A DNA stretch of 64,000 bases from Aralia elata (GCA_034770075.1 CM068388.1:18533206-18597205), one strand, 5' to 3'. Shown: positions 36,636 through 48,026, counted from the first letter of the stretch. Translations and numbers: made by a program. Notes: a model not told the origin generated them from the sequence alone.

Positions 36636-37124
36636 TGTTGGGGTGTGTTTATTTGGGCCCGGTGGATACGATGGGCCATAGTCCACGTGGAGGAATGTTC
36701 CCACGTAGGAGTTTGTTTGGGCAGTGGGAGAATATGAAGGAATCCTAATTATGTTTAGTTTCTAACTCCTAAGGAAAGTGTCAAGATATGATTCGACTTT
36801 CTTCCTTTAAGGAGATTCAGTTTAATCCCATTAAGGTATCTAACCTAATGAGGAGTTCTATTTTCATACGGAGACGAACATGAACTTGATGGTGTGATTA
36901 CTATAAATATAAGGCTGAACCCTAGTTCACAGGTAATGATCTTTTTCCAGCACTAAAATATTAAGCCTCTATTGTTAAACCTTATTCAGCCTGTACTTAT
37001 TCTCACACCGTAATTATCTCCCGGTGGCTAAGGCCGTCAGCTCTCTGAGTGTGTTCTACGTTTCTATGCAGGATTGAACGCGCAGTTTGGTGATTGGGCG
37101 CGTGGACGAATCTTGACATTAACA
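36636..37124 (+). repeat. 3' LTR of element A
   Basis: 489 bp, preceded by a purine-rich tract (AAAGACTGGGGGGCAA). Ends GACATTAACA and is followed by GATAC. Confidence 0.9.
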
Positions 37125-37246
37125 GATACTTTTGTAAGTGTATTTGATATTCTAGTGTTCTCCTCTCACATGAAAATGGGACCCACTTAATCTTCATGTG
37201 AATAAGAATACATGAAAATATCAAAAATACTTGTGAAAATAGTACT
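37125..37246. repeat. Right part of a hairpin MITE split by element A
   Basis: GATACTTTTGTAAGTG... CTCACATGAAAATGGG... CATGTGAATAAG... ATATCAAAAATACTTGTGAAAATA resembles the hairpin at 385-527. Joined to TAGAGAGTTGATCC at 1893-1906 it rebuilds the GAGAGTTGATAC end, so element A appears to have inserted near the edge of a MITE copy. Confidence 0.55.
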
Positions 37247-39154
37247 AATCTTCACTACTCGAAGAAAAAAACCGTATGGTGAGCGTTACTGGCCTTGTGA
37301 CCTTTTAACTACAGTAGAAAAACCTCGCGGTAGGTCCCGTAGTTAAAGGCTTTAGCTACGGTTCTTGAATAATTCTTGTAGGATCCTAAATATTTATACA
37401 AGATCTTGGGCTTTCCTTAAACAAGGCCTTGTAGGATCCTAAATTATACAAGGTGGTTATGTTTACGTATCAATTTACATAATCGTATAGCAACATCCCA
37501 ACTTATTATATGTGAAAAAAATCGAGAAACTTGATAACATCTATAGATTTAATGTATATCTATTTTATAAAGTTTCATGAGGCTTCCTCCATAAGTTTGG
37601 TGATTTTGTATCACACTTTTTTTTTTTACTTTTTTGCCTTTACAATTTTAAATATATTACTCTTTTGTCCTTTTTAATATTAATTTTTCATATCTTTTTA
37701 TTTATTCCTCTAAATTTTATAAATTTTTTAATTTGCTCCACATATTTACACACGTGACGCAACGTCACGTCGTCACTAGTATATACAATGATTGACTTTT
37801 CCTATATAATGATTAATGTTACATAATTGTGGGTCCTTATTCATAAGAAGAAAATTGTGTAATTTATTATATTTTCCTAAAATTATAAATTCCCTTAATA
37901 TATAATGACTCTGGCAAACACTTTTTGGTTTATCCTTTAGAAATTAGAGTACTCCGGTCTCCATAGACTTTTAAGGAGAAACTCATACCATCCATATAAA
38001 ATTGGATTATGTAATACTACCATGTCATTTTTGTTGACATCATCATTTTCAGTGGTTGATTTTTATTCGTCCACCATATGCAAATACAACAGTTTGGGCC
38101 AAACGCATAGACTTGAAGCAATTTACTCGTAATTCAGTAACATAACTTTTTAAGGAAAATGTGTTGACTACTCCTTAATCTGGATATGTCACATTGACCA
38201 ACAAGTAATTTTATGCCTCACAATTGACCAACTTATTGATCCAAATTTTGCTCCGTGCAAATCTATCATCTGCTCCCTCCTGTTTAAAATTTGAGATATA
38301 TTATAGTATCGAATCAATTTACAAAATTTTAAAATTCACAATTGATAAATTTATTTAAGTTTTGAAATGAATAAATATAGTAATCAGTAGTTGTTTGTGT
38401 TAAACAAAATATAAAAATTGTGTCGATTCTGCATTTTCCTAATATGTTTCTTTAGTCAGAAGTCTCTCTCTCTCTCGCAAAATTGTATATAAAAATAATA
38501 ATACTTTAAGATCTTGTTTTCCTTTTACAAATTGAGATATTATTCAATTAATATATTAAAAAATTAAACCAATCACTTGTCATTCTGCGTCTGTCCCATA
38601 TTAAATACTCACTTTTCCTTTTTTATGTATCTCAAATAAATTGTCCCATTTCTAAATTTGTATTAACTTTCCTAACTCTTTTTTTCAAGTATACCTTCCA
38701 CAATTTTTAGATACATCTAATTTGTTTATAGGGAAGTGAAACCATTAGCAACTTGGTCATCTTGAACAAAATAAAAAGTTGATTAAATGTTAATGTTAAT
38801 TATGTGAACAGAAGTAATTAATACATTGAAAACTAAAATATACTTATATTAGGAACAAATTTATTACCTTAATCTGTGTATCATTTAAGAAGTGAACGTT
38901 TAAGATGGGATGAAGTATTTGATAGGGTAAATTAATGATTTTATCCTTGAACTACTCAACCTTTTCAAGTTAGATCATATTCATCTATTTTTAATGTAGT
39001 TAAATTCGATTTTTATGTTTGTGTTTGAGTCATTTTGTTAATAAACATTAAAATTCGTGCTTATTTTATTTGACTAAGGTATTTACGTGGAAATGATCCG
39101 TCTAAAAGGTGGAAACCCCCTGGACTCAAACAACTTGGTGATTTTAGTCACTGA
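37247..39154. other. AT-rich spacer, no gene seen
   Basis: No coding frame is convincing. A CACTACTCGAAGAAAAAAACCGTA segment at 37253 with nearby CTACGGTT repeats could be one end of a CACTA-like element, but no partner end was found. CTCCCTCCTGTTTAAAATTTGAG near 38275 recalls Stowaway-type ends, again without a partner. The segment up to 39154 continues at 46141 once element D is removed. Confidence 0.5.
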
Positions 39155-39970
39155 TATTGGATTTTGCAGCAGTATTAACAAGAGCAACAGTAGAATAAAA
39201 TTGGAACAACTTAGCTGGAAGATGAATGAAGACCGAGGCGTAGCAAGCTACTGTCCTAAAAAGTGATTCCGCCCCCACTGGTAATAACCTCAGGTACAAA
39301 TGGGCTGCCGGCGGTCACCCTCTAGGATTCAACGGTGAAACCTTCAATTGTGTGTACTCACAAAAAGAGGCTTTGGACTAGTCTTTGTAGATTGCCTGAC
39401 TCCTTGAATAACAGAGGAATGTATTTTTGCGAAAAAAAAGAGTGTTTTGTTTCTATTCAGTTCTATTTCACATCAAGATCTGAGTTCATATTTATAGGAG
39501 AAAATTAGATCTGAGATCTAAGATCTGAAAATGTGGGAAAAACATGGAGGAAGCTTAAGTGACCAAAAACGTGAATGTGGCTTTAGGCAGCAAGAAATGT
39601 GTTTGAGACTTAATAAAACATGAAACATGATTTAATTGACAAAAAATAGTTGAGAGAGTTTTTAGAAAAATATTGGGCTATCTGGGTGCACCCGCGAGGC
39701 CAAATTGTTCGGATTTGCACCTCCCTGCGCGGGCGTAACGCGCGCCCACACGCATTAGGTTTTCTGGCCAGAAGTCCAAGATCCAAGCTTGGCCCGACCC
39801 AATTCCTTAGCCAACCTCATGTGCGCGAGGCCATCCCTTTTTCTTCAACCATGTTATTAAGCCTAACACTAGTACATACTAATATACCAAAGAAAGGTTC
39901 TCAAAATAGGCAATGTGGGACTTTGTCAAAGTTAAAGGTTTTAAAGCACAGTTTTGAAGCACAACCAACA
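39155..39970 (-). repeat. 3' LTR of element D
   Basis: 816 bp. The + strand start is TATTGG, where the other LTR has TGTTCG. A - strand TATA box (CTATAAATATG) lies near 39487-39498. Contains GGGCTGCCGGCGGTCACCCT. Confidence 0.85.
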
Positions 39971-40534
39971 ATCCCCCACATGATTCAAAATTATCAAAGA
40001 AGAATTTAAAAGAAGGAAGTCAGGCAATAGATTATAGATACATCATGTCGATACCTTGTGGGTTTGAATCGACACTTAGTGGAACAAGCTCATGAATGTA
40101 GATTATAGGTGAATTAAAATCTTGAACCCATTATCTGTGATACAAACGGTTGAACTTGCACACATACCCAAAAATCTTGAATCCACACAAGTCCGCGGCT
40201 GGGCGAGTTCTAGGCCATGTGCCATGTCCCAGATTTTCATAAAGGCTCTAGAGAATTTGCCACATACTCTCATAGGAAGCGGCCTACACTTCCACCTTTA
40301 TATAGGTGAACCCATCAAGTATAAACTGACATACACCACAGTTTAGGGCTATGAGTTTCATTAAGAATCTAAATGATTCATCCTATCACAATTTATCAGT
40401 AAACACCACATGCACACAGGGATAAATAATTGCAGTGCTATAATTAAGTAATTCCGTGACTTATTTTTACCCATTGAACCCAATTCATGGGATCTCCAAT
40501 CACATGGGTTGGATTTCCATCACGCATTACTTAC
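39971..40534. other. 3' untranslated region of element D
   Basis: About 560 bases between the RNase H stop and the LTR, with no coding frame. The stretch beside the LTR reads, on the - strand, as a polypurine tract. Confidence 0.6.
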
Positions 40535-43500
40535 TCAAGATGTTGGCAATAGTCTCATCCCTCTAGATGCTTCTTGGACAATCTTTTTAATCAATCCCTT
40601 TGTAAGCGGATCCGCTAGGTTCTTTTCAGACCTCACAAATTCTATGGAAATAACACCGTTACTGATCAGTCCTCATACAATATTATGTCTCAAGCGAATA
40701 TGCCTTTGTTTTCCATTATACACTTGGTTCATTGCTCGGCCAATAGCAGCTTGAGAATCACAATGCAAAGATATAGAAGGAATTGGTTTAGACCACAGTG
40801 GTATGTCTGCCAATTAATTCCTCAGCCACTCTGCTTCTGTACCTGTCAATTCTAATGCAATAAATTCAGATTCCATAGTAAATCTAGCAGTACAAGTTTA
40901 TTTAGCAGATCTCCAAGAGACAGCTCCTCCACCTAAAGTAAACACATATCCCCTGGTGGAGTTTGTTTCATCATTATCAGATACCCAATTAGCATCACAA
41001 TATCCTTCTAAAACAATAGGATGACCAGTTAAATGTATACCTACATTAACTGTTCCTTTTAAATACCTCATTAGACGTGACAATGCATTCCAATGATCTT
41101 GTGAAGGATTATGAGTATATCTGCTAAGTCTACTGATGGCATATGCAATATCAGGTCGAGTACAGTTCATTAGGTACATTACACAACCAATGATTCTAGC
41201 ATATTCAGTTTGTACAATACCAATCCCTTTATTTTTCTTTAAATGTACACTAGAGTCATAAGGTGTTCCTAATGGCTCTTCATTAAAGAAATTAAACTTC
41301 TTAAAAATATTTTCCACATAATGAGATTGAGATAAAACCAAACCATCTGCATGTCTATTAATTTTCATGCCAAGAATCAAATTCGCTTCTCCCAAATCTT
41401 TCATGTCAAATTTAGAAGATAAAAAAGTTTTTGTGGTTTTCACAACTTTCTCATCAGTACCAAATATTAGCAAATCATCCATATATAAGCAAATAATCAC
41501 ACCACAATTTTCATTGAATCTACTATACACACAAGTATCAGATTCATTTGTCACAAAGTCATTAGACAAGAGAGTTTTACTAAATTTGTCATTCCATTGT
41601 TTTGGTGCTTGTTTCAAACCATACAATAATTTCACAAGTCTACAGACTTTTTGTTCTTCTCCTGAAATAACAAATCCTTCTGGTTGACACATATATATTT
41701 CTTCATTTAACTCGCCATTCAAGAAAGCAGTTTTAACATCCATTTGGTGGATTATCAAATTATGAATAGATGCCAAAGCAATTAAAATTCTTATGGTTGC
41801 AATTTTAGTCACTGGTGAGTAAGTGTCAAAATAGTCAAACCCTTGTTTATGAGTATACCCTTTAGCCACAAGTCTAGCCTTGAATTTATCAATAGACCCA
41901 TAAGCTTTTAACTTCTTTTTAAACACCCATTTACTACTAATAGGTTTACACCCTCTAGGAAAATTAACTAGTTCCCATGTATGGTTAGACATTATGGATT
42001 ATAATTCACTATTAATAACATCTTTCCAAAATGTTGCATCAATTGATTTCATTGCTTCTCCATACGTTTTAGGGTCATCTTCAGTTATAAAAGCAGTTAT
42101 AAAATCTGGGCCAAATGTTTTCTCAAAACGTTGCCTTTTACTTCTAGTAGAAGTAGGTATAGGTTCTTTATCTGTCCTTTTAAGAAATTCATTTGAAGAT
42201 GGACTGCCCACGTCTCTTATTTTCATTGGAAGAATATTTTCAAAGAATTCTACATCCTTAGTTTCCAAAATAGAATTATTCTGATAATTATTAGTCTCAT
42301 CTTTAATTACCAAAAATCTGTATGCAGCACTATTAGAAGCATATCCAATAAAAATACAATAATGTCCACAAAATCATGTCACCCAAATTGTTTGACAATT
42401 GGAAGAAGAACCCCATGGAGAATAAGAAGTTGAGAACATCTGGTAGCAGTAGCAGAGGGACTTCAAAGGCTGACAAAGGAAAGAGGAAAGCTAGTACACT
42501 AAAGGAAGAATCAACTCAATCTGAAAACTCTTCATCACCTGAGCCCATTCCCTCAAAATCACTCAAAAAGAAGGTGAAGGTTGAGGCAGCCCCAGTAAAG
42601 AGTTCCTCCTCCTCGAAAGATGAATCTAAAGAAGAGAAAGAAGCATCCAAGGCACCTATGGTCAAACCCTCAAAAAGGAGACAAAGTGCAAGACTAAGGC
42701 AAATGATGGAACTTTCAAGTCAAAGAAGTAAAGAAGAAATTCCACCAGTGACAGTTGACCTTAGAGATGATAATGGTGAGGGTAATAAAACTAAAGCTGC
42801 AGAGATTAGTAAAACTGTGGCATCCCATGATGAATCTGCTGAAAAGGATGTGACCGCAAGTCTGTCTAAATCAAAAAGTAAGGATGTAGCTATGTCTGTT
42901 GAAAAGAGCCTCAATAAATCAATAGAAGATGATGAGGACATGGAAGCAAACTATAAAGGTCAGTCAACTAATGAGTCAGCTGAAGAATCAAAAGGAGCCA
43001 CTAAGGAAGAAGAGGGAAAAAGTACCAAGAAAGCTGACATTGATAAAGGAGAGGAAGCAAGTTTAGAGAAGATGAGTATCACAGAATATGATAAAGGGAA
43101 AGAAGCAATGGATGATGATGAAGTGCAACAGGACTCTGATTCTGACAACAGTGCATCAGAAAGCCTTCATTGTTTTAGGTCCAATTTTATTTTTTTTAAA
43201 TCTGGTAAAGCTACTTTAGCTAGACACCCCCACACTTTAAGATACCCCAAGTTAGGAGCATGATTCTTCTATAAGTGATATAGTGTATAGTCTATCTTTT
43301 TATATGGAACTCTATTTAGAATATGATTTGTAGAAAGACAAGCTTCACCCCACATATTGTATGGTAAACCAGAACTAATTAACATGGCATTCAATATATC
43401 TTTAAGAGTTCTATTTTTCCTTTCAGCAACTCCATTTGACTGTGGAGAAGTTTCATATATAATACCATTTAGTTCACAAAATTTTTGAGACTTCCTGATT

Positions 43501-44400
43501 CATATTCTCCTCCACGATCGGATCTAACTCTTTTAATCTTTCTATCTAACTGATTTTTAACCTCTGCTTTGTATTTAATAAACATTTCTTCCGCTTCATC
43601 TTTAAAGGCAAGTAGATAAATTTGAGTGTATCTAGAATAATTATCCACAAAAGAAATATAGTATTTCTTACCACCTCTACTTGTAGTATTTTTAAAATCA
43701 GCTAAATCACTGTGAATTAACTCAAGAAGTTCAGTATGTCTTTCAACACTTTTAAAAGGTTTCTTAGCATGTTTTGCTTCCACACAAATTTCACATTTAT
43801 TAAACTCAGTATTTGCAAAATTAGGAATAAGCTCAAGTTGTTTCAACTTTTTAATAGATGTCACATTCAAATGTCCTAATCTAGCATGCCACATATCCAA
43901 AGATTCAATAATATAAGCAAAAGAAGCATTCTTATTATTCAATTCAGCAGAAGCATCAAGAACAAATAAACCCCCATTACAAAAACCTTTTCCCATAAAA
44001 TCCCTATTACGGGTCAGTACAAGTTTATCAGATTCAAACACAAGTTTAATCCCAGCTTTGTTCAACAATGAACCAGACACAAGGTTTCTACGAATATCAG
44101 GCACATGAAGCACATTTTGCAAAGCGATAGTTTTTCCCAAAGTTAACTTAAGTAAAACTTTCGCTTTTCCTGCAACTTTGGTGGTTCGAGAATCCCCCAT
44201 AAAGACATTTTTCCCATTGGTCACAGTTTCGTAATTAAGGATTACGTCTATGTTTGTGCAAATGTGTCTAGTGGCGCCAGTATCAACTACCCATTATGAG
44301 AAGTTATCAACTAGGTTTACTTCTGAGACAACAGCAACAATAATGTCATCGGATTCAGCTAGGTTCGCTTGGGGCTTAGGCTAAAAATTATTACTATTAT
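40535..44400 (-). pseudogene. pol of element D (protease, integrase, RT, RNase H), split by foreign DNA
   Basis: Read leftwards: protease DTGATRHIC (near 44290); GAG-pre-integrase LDMWHARLGHLN (near 43890); integrase VDNYSRYTQIYLLAF and RSDRGGEYESGSL (ending near 43475), continuing broken through NGVAERKNRTLKDIL to GYLKVWGCLAKV (near 43215). The frame is then cut by a foreign block (about 42366-43165) and resumes as CIFIGYASNSAAYRFLV (near 42355-42305). RT is intact from 41992 (SKWVFKKKLKAYGSIDKFKA; FDTYSPVTKIATIRILIALA; catalytic ICLYMDDLLIFG near 41470) and leads to RNase H, ending GMRLLPTS at 40535. Confidence 0.85.
42366..43165 (+). CDS. Foreign acidic/Lys-Ser-rich coding block inside Copia pol, opposite strand
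   Basis: An uninterrupted + strand frame begins MSPKLFDNWKKNPMENKK at 42376 and stays open through this block. The formal frame continues to 43263, but the last ~33 codons are antisense of the Copia integrase and are chance. The protein is low-complexity and highly charged: Ser, Lys, Glu and Asp dominate, with basic KRKAS, KSLKKKVKVE and KPSKRRQSARLRQMMEL stretches followed by acidic EDDEDMEAN and DDDEVQQDSDSDNS. This resembles a nuclear or chromatin-associated linker, but I do not recognise a family. It sits exactly between two parts of pol that should be joined (KIGPKTM and CIFIGYA), so it is an insertion or capture, not an original Copia gene. Confidence 0.6.
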
Positions 44401-45287
44401 TATTATTATCTTGCCCCTTGCGAAAGTGACATTTCATAGCAATATGGCCAGGCTTGCCAGACACGAAACAAGGACCTTCGGTGAAAGGTTTCTAAATTTG
44501 ATTGGGAGTTTTGAACGTATTGTCTTTACCCCGAGTTGAGTTTAATTTTTCCCTTTGTGGTTTTTGGACGGTTTTTGATTTGGGTAATTATGGGTCTTCC
44601 ATTGTGGCCTTTCTTCAACGAGATTGGCCTTGGCAGAATGATGAGCAACTATGTCTCCTATATCTTTTGCCCTGTTTTGTTCTTCAATATGTATGTGTGC
44701 AACTAGTTCCTGCATAGTAAAATCTTTAGTGTTATGCTTAAGGTTCATCTTATAATCTTTCCATGAGGGTGGTAATTTTTCAATAAGTGCAGCAGCTTGA
44801 AAGATCTCGCATATTTTCATTCTTTCCCCAATAACCTCCCCCATAATAGTCTGATATATATGAACTTGCTCTATTACAGATTTTCCATCTTGCATCTTAA
44901 AATCTAAAAAATTTATAGCAACATATTTCTTAAGTCCAGAGTTTTCTACAGTATACTTAGATTTAAGGCTTCCCAAATCTTCTTAGCACTATCATACGGG
45001 TAATAAATCTCAAACAACGTATTAGACAAGTAGTGCAGCATATATCTACGACATGTACGATTATCCTTAGCATAATCCGTTGTTGCACTTCAAAGTATCA
45101 GCATAAGTTTCTTTAAGAGTTTCAAGAACATCATTAGCAGGAGTAGCAAGAAGTTCACAATAGGATCCACATATAACACATATTCCAGATTCATAGTTTC
45201 CAAATAAAACAGCATGTCTTCAGACCATCTCTTAAAGTTCGTACCATCAAATCGTTCAATTTTAGCAAAGTCTAAAGCAGATTTCAT
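44401..45287 (-). pseudogene. gag of element D, broken
   Basis: Starts MKSALDFAKIERFDGTNFKR at 45287, a typical Copia Gag N-terminus. It shifts near 45170, resumes from GSLKSKYTVENSGL (44976) through VIEQVHIYQTIMGEVIGERM and LIEKLPPSWKDYKMNLKH, and ends past a zinc knuckle near 44465-44430 that reads CFVSGKPGHIAMKC. The second Cys of the CCHC motif is Ser here. Several stops occur in 45090-44980. Confidence 0.75.
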
Positions 45288-45317
45288 CTTGTTAATAAAT
45301 CGAATCACTTTTTAGAT

Positions 45318-46135
45318 TGTTCGATTTTGCAGCAGTATTAACAAGAGCAACAGTAGAATAAAATTGGAACAACTTAGCTGGAAAATGAATGAAGACCGAA
45401 GCGTAGCAAGCTACTGTCCTAAAAAGTGATTCTGCCCCCACTGGTAATAACCTCAGGTACAAATGGGCTGCCGGCGGTCACCCTCCAGGATTCAACGGTG
45501 AAACCTCCAATTGTGTGTACTCACAGAAAGAGGCTTTGGACTCATCTTTGTGGATTGCCTGAATCTTTAAATAACAGAGGAATGTATTTTTGAGAAAAAG
45601 AGAGAGTGTTCTATTTCTATTCAATTCTATTTCACATCAAGATCTGAGTTCATATTTATAGGAGAACATTAGATCTAAGATCTAAGATTTGAAAATGTGG
45701 GAAAAACATGGAGGAAGCTTAAGTGACCAAAAATGTGAATGTGGCTTTAGGCAGCAAGAAATGTGTTTGAGACTTAATAAAACATGGAACATGATTTAAT
45801 TGACAAAAATTAATTGAGAGAGTTTTTAGCAAAACATTGGGCTATCCAGGTGCACCCGCGAGGCCAAATTGTCTGGATTTGCACCCCCTTGCGCGGGTGT
45901 AACGCGCGCCCACACGCATTAAGGTTTTTTGGCCGGAAGTCCAAGATCCAAGCTTGGCCCAACCCAATTCCTTAGTCAACCTTATGTGCGCGAGCCCATC
46001 CCTTTTTTCTCAACCATGTTATTAAGCCCAACACTAGTACATACTAATATACCAAAGAAAGGTTCTCAAAATAGGCAATATGGGACTTTGTCAAAGTTAA
46101 AGGTTTTGAAGCACAATTTTGAAGCACAACCAACA
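45318..46135 (-). repeat. 5' LTR of element D
   Basis: 818 bp, matching 39155-39970 with few differences. A - strand TATA box (CTATAAATATG) lies at about 45652-45662. Confidence 0.88.
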
Positions 46136-46140
46136 ACTGA

Positions 46141-46333
46141 CATGGTGAGTTTTGGAAGGGTTTTTCTAAATCAAGATGCTCTTGAGACTAATCTGTCTAA
46201 CATTAAAAATGAAGCCATCTCCAGGGAGGGAGAGGCTGATGACGATGTCGCGCTCAGCTTTGCCGTGAGGAATGATCGAGAGGGAGAGGATGAATTGATC
46301 AGTATCCCCGGTAATGCCATGGGATGGTCATAA
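46141..46333 (+). CDS. Unrecognised 64-residue ORF beside element D
   Basis: Starts MVSFGRVFLNQDALETNLSN at 46142 and ends GNAMGWS. It is acidic in the middle (EGEADDDVALSF). Without element D the sequence continues from 39149 (GATTTTAGTC then ACTGACATGG). I do not recognise it. It may be the tail exon of a gene or part of a repeat. Confidence 0.25.
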
Positions 46334-46675
46334 GAAGAACATATGAATTTTTGGGAAATAGCTCCATCAACAAGTTTGACTTACACAAGCAAATATATGT
46401 AAGTTTGACTTATACATAAGCAACTCAAATTGCACACCAGGGAAAAAACAAAACACATTTACAACTTTTTAACTTCTGTTAACCAATGATTGAATTACAA
46501 ACAGAAAATCAGTTTAAGTAAAAGTAATAGTTCTACAAGATCTCTTTCACATGATTAGTAAATCGCCCAGGAAATAGAGCTTGTGGAAATAAATTCCATA
46601 TAATTAACTAGTAGCGATACCACAATAAATAACAACGACATCATCATCAACAAGAAGAACAAGAGAAAAAGAGGC
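46334..46675. other. Spacer with a MITE fragment
   Basis: AAGTAATAGTTCTACAAGATCTCTTTCACATG (about 46518-46550) resembles one arm of the hairpin MITE at 385-527. Otherwise AT-rich with no gene. Confidence 0.45.
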
Positions 46676-48026
46676 TTGGACACTATAAAAGTTGTTCATC
46701 CCATTGTTGTTTTCCTAACCTTCTTAACGATTGTCCTTGTATTAGTGAATCATCTCAAGGCAAAACGAAGTCAAAGCCAAGCTCAAGCAATCAAGAACGG
46801 TGATTTTTGTTCGATATGGAATTATGATGGAAGTATCGCATATGAAGATATCATCAGAGCAACCAATAACTTTGACATCAGATATTGCATTGGAACCGTT
46901 GGCTATGGTAGTGTGTATGAAGCTAGACTGCCTAGTGGCAAAGAAGTGGCTCTGAAAAATCTTCATTGACTCGAAGCGGAAGAACCAGCTTTTGACAAGA
47001 GTTTCAGGAATGAGGTACAAGTATTAACAAATATAAGGCATAAGAACACTGTGAAGCTTTTCGAATTCTGCTTGCACCACAGATGTATGTTTTTGGTGTT
47101 TACAAATGCTTTATCTTACATGCATTATGATTACAACCCACCTATTATTCATCGCGATATATCAAGTAAAAATATCTTATTGGACTCCAAGCTAGAGGCC
47201 TTTGTTGCTGACTTTGGCACTGCAAGATTGTTATACCCGGATTCATCAAATCAAACTGTATTTGCCGGCACTTGCGGATATGTTGCTCCAGGTGAACTAG
47301 TCTATACATGTAATTTTATTGGGTTCTCTCTTTTCCTCTAATATAGCCTGGAAACGTTATATCAATTTAGAGAATTTAATTTGCATTGACTTCCATAGCC
47401 TTTTAAGTATATACTGGTATTGAATATAGTTGAAAGTTTAAGAATTAAGATACTTTAGAGTTCATAGCCTAATTTATGAAGTTCAAACACCCTTTTTTGG
47501 GAAGCCGAGATGGATTTCAAGAGATATTGAATTCATATTTAGACATTAAAATTACAAGTTTTATATATTTTATTATAACTTTATATACACATGCGTGTGT
47601 GTATATGTAACAACCCGGGTCAAATCCCGAGTCCGGAACAAATCTTGGGTCAAATCCCAAGTCTGAATCGAATCAAATCCATCCAAACAAAGCCTTAAAT
47701 TACTGGCCCAATAGTATCTTCTTGGGTCATCTTAGCCCACCACAAGCTCACCCAAAAGATCATGACTGAAGGTACTATTGATAGTAACTCAATTCCTTAT
47801 ATACAGACAAACTTTTTCCCTTATCTTTCGATGTGGGACTGGGGTGTTACAGTATACATCTGTATTAATATATGTTTAACATAGAACAATTAAAATGAGA
47901 CTTTAGAATTGGTCAACAAGTTTTTTGACTATACAGAACTTGCTTACACCATGGTTGTGAGTGAAAAGTGTAACGGCTATAGTTTTAGGGTGCTCGCAAT
48001 TGAAATAATGCTAGGAAAGCATCCAG
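46676..48026 (+). pseudogene. LRR receptor-like kinase pseudogene (MIK2-like), kinase part
   Basis: Two exons. Exon 1 (46676-47291) starts with a membrane span (VVHPIVVFLTFLTIVLVLVN), then SIWNYDGSIAYEDIIRATNN, a Gly loop (GTVGYGSVYEA), the VALK lysine, TGA in place of Arg after NLH, FDKSFRNEVQVLTNIRHKN, and then a deletion from FLVF straight to NALSYMHYD that removes about 40 residues. The catalytic IIHRDISSKNILLD and DFGTARLL remain. Exon 2 (47937-48026) gives ELAYTMVVSEKCNGYSFRVL (GYSFRV instead of the usual VYSFGV). The intron (47292-47936, GT...AG) carries a solo LTR, and the CACTA end at 48027 cuts exon 2 after LGKHPA. The leucine-rich repeat region is absent. It cannot make an active kinase. 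Confidence 0.82.
47606..47851. mobile_element. TRIM-like solo LTR in kinase intron
   Basis: 246 bp, starting TGTAACAACCCGGGTC and ending GGGGTGTTACA, flanked by the perfect 5-bp duplication GTATA (47601-47605 and 47852-47856). It is non-coding and contains TTTCGATGTGGGACT near its 3' end. The size and ends fit a solo LTR of a small LTR or TRIM element. Confidence 0.82.

Larger units (their letters stand above)
1907..37124 (+). mobile_element. Element A: Tat-lineage Ty3/Gypsy LTR retrotransposon, interrupted by B
   Basis: Both LTRs are 489 bp, start TGTTGGGG and end TTAACA. The flanks are GATCC (1902-1906) and GATAC (37125-37129), a 4-of-5 match as an aged 5-bp target duplication. Removing element B (3859-29362) joins a + strand gag to a + strand protease, reverse transcriptase, RNase H, second (archaeal-type) RNase H and integrase. 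The second RNase H is diagnostic of the Tat group. A long region 3' of pol carries a gene on the opposite strand (33968-36284), also typical of that group. No standard tRNA primer site was recognised after 2395. A purine-rich tract (GACTGGGGGGCAA) lies just before the 3' LTR. Confidence 0.88.
39155..46135 (-). mobile_element. Element D: Ty1/Copia LTR retrotransposon with an inserted coding block
   Basis: The LTRs of 816 and 818 bp end CAACCAACA on the + strand and are flanked by the perfect duplication ACTGA (39150-39154 and 46136-46140). On the - strand the LTR starts TGTTGGTTGTG and ends GAACA (right copy). The gene order gag, protease, integrase, RT, RNase H on the - strand is that of Copia. 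A purine tract (TGTGGGGGAT on the - strand) lies beside the 3' LTR at 39971. No clear tRNA primer site is visible: the first gag ATG is only 30 bases past the 5' LTR. Confidence 0.9.

Noticed and set aside
37253..37380. CACTA-like end (CACTACTCGAAG with CTACGGTT motifs)
   Set aside because: No matching inverted end or 3-bp duplication could be found, and the terminal bases diverge from the other CACTA family. Kept only as a note.
43166..43263. C-terminal end of the charged + strand ORF in Copia D
   Set aside because: This part is the antisense of Copia integrase (GYLKVWGCLAKV), so the ORF extends there only by chance.
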